NCBI GenBank assembly: GCA_902810755.1
Contig: CADDYT010000048.1
Location: 1 to 41,628, forward strand
DNA length: 41,628 nucleotides
Direction: 5' to 3'
Origin: Chloroflexota bacterium
GTDB lineage: Bacteria > Chloroflexota > Ktedonobacteria > Ktedonobacterales > Ktedonobacteraceae
The number at the start of each line of letters is the position of its first letter. Within the stretch, counting starts at the first letter, position 1. This document shows, piece by piece, positions 1 through 7,547 of the stretch. A program made the position numbers and the translations under genes. The notes below the pieces were generated by a model. It had not been told where the DNA came from, searched no databases, and saw only the letters and a program-made list of their open reading frames with translations.

Positions 1-228
1 GCTCGCCAGATGTTCACATCGTTGATGTGAACGTTATTGACAGGAACTGTGAGAAGCTTGCGCGCACGCAGCGTCGTCCACAGTTGCTGTTGCTACTTTC
101 CACTCTTCAATTGTTAAGGTCGCCCTGTCATGGAGATAACCCGTAGGTTTTCACTGTTCCCAGTATATCCATGACCTCAAACTTTTCGGATATGAACGGT
201 TATTTCATTCATTTCCTTCAGCGAAGGA

Positions 229-257
229 AGTATCTCACATTTGTTGTTCTTTGTCAA
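229..257 (-). promoter_or_regulatory. Leftward sigma-70-type promoter, proximal copy
   Basis: On the minus strand TTGACA (252-257) is followed after 17 bp by GATACT (229-234), a near-consensus pair. A 7-bp perfect inverted repeat with a 3-nt loop (213-229) overlaps the expected start of transcription and could be an operator or 5' hairpin. The -35 sits in the same local context (reverse complement of TGTCAAGAGGTTT) as the element at 527-555. Confidence 0.55.
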
Positions 258-526
258 GAGGTTTCTGCCCTCTTTTTCAAAGTTCCTCAGAAATTCATTT
301 TTCCCCATCTCTCTTTTCATTTTAGATGGGAACCCTTCATTTGAGCGACAACAAATACGCCTGAACTGGCCTGCCCGAAAAGGGGACAGCCAACCCTGGC
401 GGGGTGTTTGTCGGGAGGGAATTATCCCTGAAGAGCCACATTATCGTGGCACAGAAGTGTGAGCTACACCAAAAGACAGGCGCAACCAGTTTTCACCGGG
501 TGATTGTCTTGTTCGATGGCTTTGAC

Positions 527-555
527 ATTCTCTCACAGCTCCTCTTTCCTGTCAA
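527..555 (-). promoter_or_regulatory. Leftward sigma-70-type promoter, middle copy
   Basis: Minus-strand TTGACA (550-555), 17-bp spacer, GAGAAT (527-532). The 13 bases around the -35 are the same as in the proximal element about 298 bp downstream, which argues for tandem promoters feeding one transcription unit to the left. Confidence 0.4.
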
Positions 556-681
556 GAGGTTTTTCGATGAGATTTCTATCACTCCGCAAAACCTGTCATT
601 TTGCGTCCTGCTCTTAATGGAACGCGAATGATTTCTGTTTTATTTCCGATTCCGTCGTTCAGAGCAGCATCACTCACTTGC

Positions 682-708
682 ACTATAGACTATAGTACAG
701 GCGGTCAA
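682..708 (-). promoter_or_regulatory. Possible distal leftward promoter with palindromic -10 region
   Basis: Minus-strand TTGACC (703-708) lies 15-16 bp from TATAGT, and the -10 area is a perfect palindrome, ACTATAG-A-CTATAGT (682-696). The spacing is short for a consensus promoter, so this may instead be an operator. It is the third site with the CTCTTGAC motif in 450 bp. Confidence 0.3.
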
Positions 709-744
709 GAGCAATAGCGCAATCTCCCCATTTTTCCTATCGGA

Positions 745-1626
745 TCAGCCAGGGTATTCGTCGGACATGTTCCGGGCTGATTGCCAGCGTAGCCGCTCCT
801 GCTGGACGCTGGCGAAGGTATCGTTCAGGTCTTTATCATGGGCGGCAATGCGGTCTCGCAGTTGGGTGAGCGTTGCGATATAGGCATTGAGCCAGTGCGT
901 GATAGCCTCGCTATTGGTCAGGCAGATATCACGGTACATTTCGGGATTGCCGGCTGCCAGGCGAGACATATCGCGGAAACCGCTGGCGGCGAGCAGAGAA
1001 GCATCGGCCCAGGCAGGGCCATGTGTGACCGTCTCTACCAGGGCGATAGAGGCGACAAAAGGAAGGTGGCTCACGCTGGCTACCTGCCCGTCATGTTCGG
1101 CGGGTTCCAGAAAACGCACGCGCGCGCCGAGCATCTCCACCAGTGAAGAGACCTTGTTAATAGCTGCCGGGCGGGTGCGCACGGTAGGCGTCAGGCAGTA
1201 AATACGATTGCGAAAGAGTGAAGCATCGGCTGCTTCTACACCACTGACCTCTTTGCCGGTCATGGGGTGGCCACCGACGAAGGAGACGGCTGTGGGGAGA
1301 AATTCTTCCGCCCAGCTAATCACCTGCGCCTTTGTGCTGGCGACATCGGTCACGACCGCGCCAGAAGAGAGATGGGGAGCCATGTCCTGCAGTAAGGCAC
1401 GCATAGCGCCGACCGGTGTCGCCAGAATAATCAGTTCAGCGCCTCTCACCGCATCGGCGAGCGCCATATATGGTTGATCTATGGCGCCGGTCTTGCGCGC
1501 GCGGTCACAGATGCCTTTGCCAAGATCGTAGCCCGTGACCTCTCTTGCCCCTTTTGCCTGATGCAACGCCAGTCCAATAGAGCCGCCGATCAGGCCCAGG
1601 CCAATAATTGCTACACGGTTAAACAT
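745..1626 (-). CDS. tyrA: Prephenate dehydrogenase (TyrA)
   Basis: Oxidatively decarboxylates prephenate to 4-hydroxyphenylpyruvate with NAD, the committed step of tyrosine synthesis in the cytoplasm. The 293-residue protein has the N-terminal dinucleotide loop GLGLIGGS (9-16) with Asp34 ending the second strand, which favours NAD over NADP. It also has the substrate-site segments VASTK (95-99), GGHPMTGKEVSG (118-129) and the helical-domain SHLPF (186-190). Length is that of the monofunctional class; there is no chorismate mutase or ACT domain. The ATG follows AAGGAG at a good distance and there is a promoter at 1671-1700. It stands alone, divergent from the sugar importer, with no other aromatic-pathway gene nearby. 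Confidence 0.95.
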   Translation of the reverse strand: MFNRVAIIGLGLIGGSIGLALHQAKGAREVTGYDLGKGICDRARKTGAIDQPYMALADAVRGAELIILATPVGAMRALLQDMAPHLSSGAVVTDVASTKAQVISWAEEFLPTAVSFVGGHPMTGKEVSGVEAADASLFRNRIYCLTPTVRTRPAAINKVSSLVEMLGARVRFLEPAEHDGQVASVSHLPFVASIALVETVTHGPAWADASLLAASGFRDMSRLAAGNPEMYRDICLTNSEAITHWLNAYIATLTQLRDRIAAHDKDLNDTFASVQQERLRWQSARNMSDEYPG

Positions 1627-1670
1627 AACAATCGCTCCTTTTCGCCAGCATGACAGTGCTTGTTTTGAGC

Positions 1671-1700
1671 ATTATATCGCTCCAATTTGCCTATTTTCAA
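1671..1700 (-). promoter_or_regulatory. tyrA promoter
   Basis: Minus-strand TTGAAA (1695-1700), 18-bp spacer, TATAAT (1671-1676), about 45 bp upstream of the tyrA start. Confidence 0.6.
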
Positions 1701-1745
1701 CACGTGTCTGGTTAAATATGTATAAGTTTGTACGAATTGACACGT
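1700..1745. promoter_or_regulatory. Operator-like inverted repeat between tyrA and the sugar importer
   Basis: ACGTGTC (1702-1708) and GACACGT (1739-1745) form a perfect 7-bp inverted repeat, centre to centre about 37 bp. The left arm lies inside the palindrome ACACGTGT (1700-1707). It overlaps the proposed importer promoter and abuts the tyrA -35, so a sugar-responsive repressor is a reasonable but unproven reading. Confidence 0.35.
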
Positions 1746-1757
1746 ATATTATATAAT
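1728..1757 (+). promoter_or_regulatory. Probable promoter of the sugar importer operon
   Basis: A perfect TATAAT (1752-1757) is preceded, 18 bp upstream, by the weak -35 TTGTAC (1728-1733). A weak -35 would suit an activated or repressed catabolic operon. The distance to the start codon is about 105 bp. Confidence 0.4.
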
Positions 1758-1863
1758 AAGGGAACTGTGTATCCTTATCACTCGCGACGAAGAAACAGGG
1801 CATCTTGTTTCTTCTCACTGGCACACAGGCTGCGCTAACGGAGGCACAGCCAGGAGGTTCGCA

Positions 1864-3237
1864 ATGAAACGAGTCCTGAAAAAGCATTTCTTTGTCCCCA
1901 TGTTCATTGTACTCGTGCTTATTTTGGCTGCCTGTGGCAACGGCAGCGGTTCGAGCAATCCAAACACGGGAGGGGTAGCGCAGCAGGGTCTCAGCAGCGG
2001 CAACCCCTACAATGCCTGTCCCAGTAGCACTAACACTACCGCCGCCTCACCTGAAAGCGGCACTGTCACTCTGACGGTATCGGGCTGGTCATCAACGCCG
2101 GCTGAGGATGCGCTGGTACAGTCCAACCTGAAGAAATTCGAGCAGTTACATCCCAATATTCACATCAACTGGTCGCCCATTCCCGGTGACTACCCGACCA
2201 AGATGCGCGCCAACGTGGCCAGCGGCACGGTACCCGACGTCTTCTACCTGCAACCGGCTATGTCTAGCGAGTATATCAGTTCGGGCAAACTGCTCAACCT
2301 CTCGCCCTATATGGCCCGCGACCATGTCAGCGCCAGTTCGTACTACGCCTCGCTGATGAATCCGTTTGTCTGCACCAGCGGACAGGTTTTCGGCCTGCCC
2401 AAAGACTGGGCCTCACTGGGCATCTTCTACAACAAACAGATGTTACAGGCGGCTGGCCTCTCCGCTCCCGATCCAAACTGGACATGGAGCGACATGCAGA
2501 ACTACGCCGCCAAACTGACGAAGAACGCAGGCGGAAATAACGCCGTCTATGGTATAAGCCTCTCCGCCGACGCTTCGCGCTGGGGCGCCTTCCTCTTCGC
2601 CGATGGGGGTACCATGCTTAACAAAGATGGCACCCAGGCCACCTTCAACAATAGCGCCGGTGTCGACTCGGCCACCTACTACGATAGCTTCATCAAGAAC
2701 CATACAGGTGTGCTGCCGACACAGGTAGGCGCGCCCTGGAATGGCGATGCCTTCGGTAAGCAGAAAGTCGCTATGACCATTGAGGGTCCCTGGCTCATTC
2801 CCTATATGGCCAGCACCTATCCCAGCGTGCAGTACGGCATCGCTCCACTGCCAACGGCACCGACCGGCAAGAAAGCTAACCTGATCTTCACTAACGCCTG
2901 GGCGGCTTACTCCGGCACCAAACACCCCGACGCAGCCTGGGAACTGATCAAGTACATGACGGGGACGACGGTGCAGAAGAGCCAGCTTGACGCTGGCTTT
3001 GCCCTGCCCACCATCAAGGGCCTGGATAACGATCCCTACTTTACACAGCATCCAGACTTCAAAGTGCTGTTTGATGCCGCCAGCTATGGCTATGCCGACT
3101 ACTACGGCCCGCAGGATGCCACCATCCACAGCGACCTGGCAACTGCCCTGCAAGCCATCATGCTCAACAAGCAGACCATTCCTGCCGCTTTGAATGATGC
3201 TGCGACAAAGGTCAATCAGGCGCTACAAGGCGGCTAA
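1864..3237 (+). CDS. Sugar ABC transporter substrate-binding lipoprotein (MalE-like)
   Basis: Extracytoplasmic receptor that captures a sugar or oligosaccharide and delivers it to the two permeases encoded next. The 457-residue precursor starts with a basic n-region, a hydrophobic stretch and the lipobox LAAC (21-24), so Cys24 should be lipidated after cleavage. A Ser/Thr/Asn-rich linker to about residue 65 precedes a family-1 solute-binding fold, with typical segments such as PDVFYLQPAM, GLPKDW and EGPWLIPY. An AGGAGG sits 6 bases before the ATG. The following permeases are of the CUT1 (maltose/lactose/glycerol-phosphate) type; the exact sugar cannot be read from sequence. An intercistronic hairpin follows, as is common where the binding protein is made in excess. 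Confidence 0.92.
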   Translation: MKRVLKKHFFVPMFIVLVLILAACGNGSGSSNPNTGGVAQQGLSSGNPYNACPSSTNTTAASPESGTVTLTVSGWSSTPAEDALVQSNLKKFEQLHPNIHINWSPIPGDYPTKMRANVASGTVPDVFYLQPAMSSEYISSGKLLNLSPYMARDHVSASSYYASLMNPFVCTSGQVFGLPKDWASLGIFYNKQMLQAAGLSAPDPNWTWSDMQNYAAKLTKNAGGNNAVYGISLSADASRWGAFLFADGGTMLNKDGTQATFNNSAGVDSATYYDSFIKNHTGVLPTQVGAPWNGDAFGKQKVAMTIEGPWLIPYMASTYPSVQYGIAPLPTAPTGKKANLIFTNAWAAYSGTKHPDAAWELIKYMTGTTVQKSQLDAGFALPTIKGLDNDPYFTQHPDFKVLFDAASYGYADYYGPQDATIHSDLATALQAIMLNKQTIPAALNDAATKVNQALQGG

Positions 3238-3284
3238 ACCGTCGCAGATATGCCATGCTGAGTGAGGGTGAAGCATTCAGTACA

Positions 3285-3318
3285 GGCCAGGGCGTAGTGG
3301 ACTACCTGCGCCCTGGCC
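3285..3318 (+). promoter_or_regulatory. Intercistronic hairpin after the binding-protein gene
   Basis: GGCCAGGGCG (3285-3294) and CGCCCTGGCC (3309-3318) pair perfectly around a 14-nt loop that can itself pair. No T-run follows, so it is more likely an mRNA stabiliser or partial attenuator than a full terminator. It would set a high ratio of receptor to permease. Confidence 0.5.
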
Positions 3319-3372
3319 CATCCCCTCGCTCTGATATCTGGAATATATTTGCACCGTTAAGGAGAAGCGAAT

Positions 3373-4359
3373 ATGGCTACTACACCGGCGGGAACGGCGC
3401 TTCCTCCCGCGCCTTCAACCATCCCAATCAGAAGACGCTGGCTACGTCGTGGCTCTGACGAGGGGCCGAAGGCGCAACCGGGGGAGATACTGACCGCTTA
3501 CCTGTTTCTACTGCCCTATCTGTTCGTGCTTGTCGTCTTCTTCCTCATCGTCTCTGTCTATGGCGTTGGCTTGAGCCTGTTCAGCCTCGACATTGGCTTT
3601 ACCGCGCCCACTTTTGTGGGTTTGCATAACTATGAAATCCTCTTCAACCAGCTTTCTAACATCGGCCTGAGCGATTTCTGGACATCGATGATCAATATCC
3701 TCAAGTTCGTGGTGGTCATCGTCACCGGCCAGACCATTCTGGCTCTGATACTGGCGATCATCTTGCAAAGTTTGCCCTTTGCCAGAGGCATCTTCCGCAC
3801 CATTTTCTACATTCCGGCACTAACCTCCTCGGTGGCCGTCTCTCTAATCTTCCTCTGGTTCTACAACCAGTTTGGGCTAATCAACTACCTGCTTTCGCTG
3901 GTGGGCATTCACGGTCCCGACTGGCTTGACGACACCACGTGGGCGCTGCCGGCCATCATGATTCTCAACATCTGGACCACCGCCGCAGCCTTCATGATCT
4001 ACTTCCTGGCAGCATTACAGGACATTCCAAAGGAGTTGATCGAGGCGGCACAGGTCGATGGCGCAAACCGTTTCCAGGCGTTCTGGAATGTGACGCTGCC
4101 CCTGATGCGCCCGGCTATCTTCTTTGTCGTGGCGCTGGGAACTATCGGTGGCTTCCAGATGTTTGACCAGGCCAAATTCATGACCAACGGCGGTCCTGAT
4201 AACGCCACGCTGACACCTATGCTTGAAATTTACAATGCCGCTTTCGCTCAAGCCCACTTTGGTCTGGCTGCCGCCATGTCGGTCATCCTTTTCGTCATTA
4301 TCATGATCGTCACGCTTATCCAGCGCCGCCTGATCGATCCCAGTACCAATACCCTCTAG
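3373..4359 (+). CDS. Sugar ABC transporter permease, MalF/UgpA type
   Basis: Inner-membrane subunit of the importer. The 328-residue protein has a roughly 35-residue Pro/Arg-rich cytoplasmic tail, then six hydrophobic segments starting near residue 42. The EAA loop that docks the ATPase is present as ELIEAAQVDGANRFQAFWNV, followed by TLPLMRPA (about 217-244). AAGGAG lies before the ATG. It is 135 bp after the binding-protein gene and 44 bp before the second permease. Confidence 0.92.
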   Translation: MATTPAGTALPPAPSTIPIRRRWLRRGSDEGPKAQPGEILTAYLFLLPYLFVLVVFFLIVSVYGVGLSLFSLDIGFTAPTFVGLHNYEILFNQLSNIGLSDFWTSMINILKFVVVIVTGQTILALILAIILQSLPFARGIFRTIFYIPALTSSVAVSLIFLWFYNQFGLINYLLSLVGIHGPDWLDDTTWALPAIMILNIWTTAAAFMIYFLAALQDIPKELIEAAQVDGANRFQAFWNVTLPLMRPAIFFVVALGTIGGFQMFDQAKFMTNGGPDNATLTPMLEIYNAAFAQAHFGLAAAMSVILFVIIMIVTLIQRRLIDPSTNTL

Positions 4360-4403
4360 CCAGGTCGGCAGGCTGATCTGACACAGCACAAGGAGAAGCA
4401 GCT

Positions 4404-5291
4404 ATGGTACAAATTACAGCAGAGGCCAATCCAGCCGTCGAGGTAGTGGCGCGGGAAGCTCGGCCACCCCGGCGACTGGAACCGGCACACATCATTCTCT
4501 ATATCTTCCTGGCGATCTTCACCGTGACCTCAATCGGGCCATTGATCTTTTCGTTTGTCTCTTCCTTCAAAACGCCCGCCGAGATCCTGGCCTTCCCACC
4601 CAGCCTGATCCCGAATCCGGCGACCACTGCTAACTATCAGGAGATTCTGAGCAATTCGCTCTTCCTGCGCTGGATTCTCAATGCGCTGATCTACGCGGTG
4701 GCGGCGACCGCCCTCAACACCTTTTTCTCGGCCATGGCCGGGTACGCCATCGCCCGCCTGCGTTTCCCCGGCAAGGAACTCATCTTTACGTTCACCCTGG
4801 CCGTAATGATGATCCCGCTGGCAGTGACGCTCATCCCCAAATACCTGGTGGTCAACAACATGCACCTGAACAACACCTACTGGGCGCTGATTTTACCGGC
4901 TATGGCCCAGCCCTTCTCGGTCTTCCTCATGGTGCAGTTCATGAAGGGCCTACCCAGAGAGCTGGAAGAGGCGGCCATGCTTGACGGGGCCAGTCGCTGG
5001 CGCACCTTCCTTTCGGTAATCTTGCCCATCGTCAAACCGGCCCTGACCGCCGCCGCCATCGTCAGTTTTCAGGGGGCCTGGAACGATTTCCAGTGGCCGC
5101 TGGTTGTGCTGGGGACGCAGGATATGTATACGCTGCCGCTGGGTCTCTTTTTCTTCAAGAGCGCCAACTACACGCAGTACAACCTGCTGATCACCGCCTC
5201 CATGTTCAACACGATTCCCATCCTCATCCTCTTCTTCATCTTCCAACGCTACTTCATCGAAGGCGCGACCGCCGCCGCCGTAAAGGGATAA
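4404..5291 (+). CDS. Sugar ABC transporter permease, MalG/UgpE type
   Basis: Second membrane subunit of the same importer, 295 residues with six predicted segments after a 25-residue hydrophilic start. The EAA motif reads ELEEAAMLDGASRWRTFLSV followed by ILPIVKPA. AAGGAG precedes the ATG. No nucleotide-binding subunit is in the operon, so a shared MsmK/UgpC-type ATPase encoded elsewhere must energise the importer. The operon ends in a 24-bp perfect hairpin. Confidence 0.92.
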   Translation: MVQITAEANPAVEVVAREARPPRRLEPAHIILYIFLAIFTVTSIGPLIFSFVSSFKTPAEILAFPPSLIPNPATTANYQEILSNSLFLRWILNALIYAVAATALNTFFSAMAGYAIARLRFPGKELIFTFTLAVMMIPLAVTLIPKYLVVNNMHLNNTYWALILPAMAQPFSVFLMVQFMKGLPRELEEAAMLDGASRWRTFLSVILPIVKPALTAAAIVSFQGAWNDFQWPLVVLGTQDMYTLPLGLFFFKSANYTQYNLLITASMFNTIPILILFFIFQRYFIEGATAAAVKG

Positions 5292-5295
5292 TACA

Positions 5296-5350
5296 AATCG
5301 GGCGGGCTGGGCCATGCTGGACCGCTCAGCATGGCCCAGCCCGCCCGATT
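5296..5350. terminator. Bidirectional terminator-like hairpin, 24-bp perfect stem
   Basis: Arms at 5296-5319 and 5327-5350 are perfect reverse complements over 24 bp with a 7-nt loop (GACCGCT). It lies between the converging importer operon and the gene at 5364, only 14 bases from the latter's stop codon. There is A/T at the stem ends but no long T-run. The stem is unusually long and GC-rich for a plain terminator. Confidence 0.7.
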
Positions 5351-5363
5351 CCTTCCCGCGTAC

Positions 5364-6167
5364 CTAGAAGTAGACCAGCTCTTCCAGCCATTGCGTGCTG
5401 CCAGGGCCGAGCGCCTCGGCGAGCAGTTGCGTCGCTTCATCGCTGAGGAGAATGGCCCGGTTGGTGCGATAGAGCGTAAGGAAGCGCGGCAGCACGGCAG
5501 GATCGTAGCGGGCCAGCAGGTCTGCCGCGAATTGTTCGAGTAGCAGTTCGTAGATCAGGTAGTCTTCCGGCGTCGTGTCTTCGTCCCAGTCGAAGCTGCG
5601 AATGGTAACCGGGGTTTTGCCGTCGGCCTCCGGCTCGAAAATATCGGCGTACTGCTCGTATAAGTCGCGGCTGACGATGCCCTGCTGACCGCTGATCTGT
5701 TGAGAGAGCCAGAGCGCGGCCAGTTTCAACTGCCACTCGTCTGCCCAGAGGGGATATTCTTCGGGCCAGGGGCGGGGATCATTTTCCAGGAAGGCCAGGG
5801 CCAGTTCGTGATAGAGCAGGAAAGCCAGCTTCTCCGGCGTTGGCTCGCCAAAGATGGGATCAAGCTCAAGGGGGATCATCAGGCTGGATGGATTGGTGGC
5901 ATCTGTCCAGTATGGATTGGAGGGTGGAACCTCTTCGGCTTCCTCGCGCGGGGCCAGTTCCCAGTCGTCCGGGGCAACCAGCAAAAGTTCTATATCCGGC
6001 ATTGGTTGCCCGAGCAGGGAGGACAGCAACTTGCCCGCCTGCTCGACGGTCTGTGCTATCTGACGGGCATAACCCTGCTGGCCCGGCGGATAGTAGACCG
6101 TCAGCGGCGCATCCAGCGTCTCGTAATGTTCATATGGAAATGGCAGGGAGTCGCTTATGCCGCTCAT
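5364..6167 (-). CDS. Hypothetical protein with degenerate gluzincin-like motif
   Basis: A soluble, acidic protein of 267 residues with no signal peptide or membrane segment. Residues 117-126 read LLYHELALAF, followed about 15 residues on by PLWADEW (139-145). This resembles the HExxH...WxxEG arrangement of MA-clan metallopeptidases, but the second histidine is missing, so zinc catalysis is unlikely. The start codon overlaps the stop of the upstream GTPase gene by 4 bases (ATGA), which implies translational coupling and a shared job. I do not recognise a named family. It could be a structural or chaperone-like partner of the GTPase rather than an enzyme. Confidence 0.8.
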   Translation of the reverse strand: MSGISDSLPFPYEHYETLDAPLTVYYPPGQQGYARQIAQTVEQAGKLLSSLLGQPMPDIELLLVAPDDWELAPREEAEEVPPSNPYWTDATNPSSLMIPLELDPIFGEPTPEKLAFLLYHELALAFLENDPRPWPEEYPLWADEWQLKLAALWLSQQISGQQGIVSRDLYEQYADIFEPEADGKTPVTIRSFDWDEDTTPEDYLIYELLLEQFAADLLARYDPAVLPRFLTLYRTNRAILLSDEATQLLAEALGPGSTQWLEELVYF

Positions 6168-7390
6168 GCCGTCTCTTCGCTCTTTCGCCCGTTGCGTGGC
6201 TCCTCGATAAGCCGGGGCCTCTCCATATGATCGAGAGCCTGTTGCCGCAACTCTTCCGGCAAATGTTCCTTACGGAAACGACGATAGAAGTTGAAGTACA
6301 ACTGGCGAATGCGGCGCGGGCTGATCTGCTTGCCGCCCTCGTAATATTCGAGCGCCACCTGCCCGATGGACCATGTAGCCGCCCCGGCAATAATTCCGGC
6401 CACGAAATCGCCACCGAATGGAACCGCTTTCGCCGCCTGCTCAGCCAGGTAGCGCAAACCCAGGCCGCCCGCCATCGTGGCAACGAGTTCGCGCGCATGA
6501 TTGCGCCCATCGGCAGAATTCAACGGCTCACCATACAGCGCGGCCATCCGCAGGACGAGGCGGATCTGCGTCCCCAGCAGAATCGGAATATCGACCAGCG
6601 GAATCGGCTCCAGACCAGCAGCCAGGCTGACCAGCGTCGCGTTACGGATAATGCGCTGCGCCGCCTCACGACGATATTTCGGTAACTCATAGCCGATGAC
6701 CAGCGCGGCCTCCGGGCTGGCGTCGATCATCGCCGGAATCAACTCGTCGGCAACGTTTTTGCCGGTGCGCGCCGAAATGGGAATGATCCCGGCCACGCCA
6801 AGCATGACCGCGATCTCAGTTGCAATCTGGTCGCCGCTCTCGCCGCCCTTCAATTCATCGATTTTATTGACGGCAATAATGGTCGGCTTTTTCATTTTCT
6901 GGATAGTCTCATACAATTCGCGATCCTGCTTTGTCAGACCTCTCGTGGCGTCGATGAGGAAGACGATCACGCTGGCCTGCTGCATGCCGCTTTCCATAAT
7001 TTCGGGTAGATGACCGGGGGTATCGATAAGGGTGAAAGGGCCGAAATTGGTACTCACCAGTTCCTTCGTCGTGCCAGCCTGCGCTGAGACAGGGGAAAGC
7101 TGTTCGCCTTTGATGGTGTTGAACAGCGTGCTTTTGCCGCTATTGGGCAAACCAACGATGACGACGGTATCATGCAATTCGTGCAAAACCTCTTCCTGGG
7201 CCTGTTTCCAGTTCACAGCCTTCATGAAGTTCTGCACCATCGTGATATTGGCAGGCAGATTCTTGAGCGCGCTGATGCCAAGCTCACGAATATTTTTAGG
7301 CCGTGTACTCTTGCGCACGGCGCTTTTTGCAAGGTCTTTGATCAGTTTCTGCCTTTTCTGCTCGTCTGCTGATGATTTATTGTTCGCCAC
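6164..7390 (-). CDS. Era-like GTPase with C-terminal DUF697-type domain
   Basis: A 408-residue GTP-binding protein. After a basic helical N-terminus (1-70) come G1 GLPNSGKST (80-88), a G2 threonine in AGTTKE (105-110), G3 DTPG (123-126), G4 NKID (175-178) and G5 SAR (206-208), the full set needed for GTP binding. Residues about 240-370 are a helical, alanine/glycine-rich domain of the DUF697/YcjF kind (AGLEPIPLVDIPILLGTQ and a GGLGLRYLAEQAAKAVPFGG stretch), usually membrane-associating. A basic tail follows. It overlaps the next gene by 4 bases. The substrate process is unknown; ribosome or membrane-stress roles are known for relatives, but nothing here decides between them. Confidence 0.88.
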   Translation of the reverse strand: MANNKSSADEQKRQKLIKDLAKSAVRKSTRPKNIRELGISALKNLPANITMVQNFMKAVNWKQAQEEVLHELHDTVVIVGLPNSGKSTLFNTIKGEQLSPVSAQAGTTKELVSTNFGPFTLIDTPGHLPEIMESGMQQASVIVFLIDATRGLTKQDRELYETIQKMKKPTIIAVNKIDELKGGESGDQIATEIAVMLGVAGIIPISARTGKNVADELIPAMIDASPEAALVIGYELPKYRREAAQRIIRNATLVSLAAGLEPIPLVDIPILLGTQIRLVLRMAALYGEPLNSADGRNHARELVATMAGGLGLRYLAEQAAKAVPFGGDFVAGIIAGAATWSIGQVALEYYEGGKQISPRRIRQLYFNFYRRFRKEHLPEELRQQALDHMERPRLIEEPRNGRKSEETA

Positions 7391-7547
7391 GCTCTCAGTC
7401 CCTCCCTGTTACAACCAGTCTATCGCTGTTGAAGCTGCGCCATTGCTCCTGTCGCGTGACGCCGCTCTTTCCTACTTCATATGCTAACATACAAACAGCG
7501 CCTTTGACAAATGGCACGCCCCGCTCAAGATGACATGCCTGTCCAGA

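Larger units (their letters stand above)
1..744. other. Non-coding region at the left edge
   Basis: No convincing gene lies here. Short open frames on the plus strand have no ribosome site, no family resemblance and poor composition. The stretch holds three leftward promoter-like elements (listed separately), a hairpin-rich block at about 361-520 (for example GCCAC/GTGGC and GGGA/TCCC stems) and a perfect 9-bp inverted repeat with a 3-nt loop at 12-32. A minus-strand frame open from 92 to the window edge could be the beginning of a gene that continues outside, but it has no visible start codon with a ribosome site. The layout suggests the upstream control region of a gene or RNA operon lying to the left. 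Confidence 0.5.

Noticed and set aside
361..520. Hairpin-rich block tested by eye against common riboswitches, SRP RNA and RNase P RNA
   Set aside because: None of the conserved cores (TPP, SAM, cobalamin, T-box, SRP loop) are present on either strand.
404..631. A short plus-strand frame of 75 codons in the left non-coding region
   Set aside because: Overlaps promoter-like elements and hairpins, has no ribosome site and no family resemblance.
1737..1757. TTGACA and TATAAT 9 bp apart ahead of the sugar importer
   Set aside because: The spacing is far too short for a promoter; the weaker TTGTAC at 18 bp was preferred.
2443..3153. 236-codon minus-strand frame inside the binding-protein gene
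   Set aside because: Exact antisense shadow of a clear lipoprotein gene.
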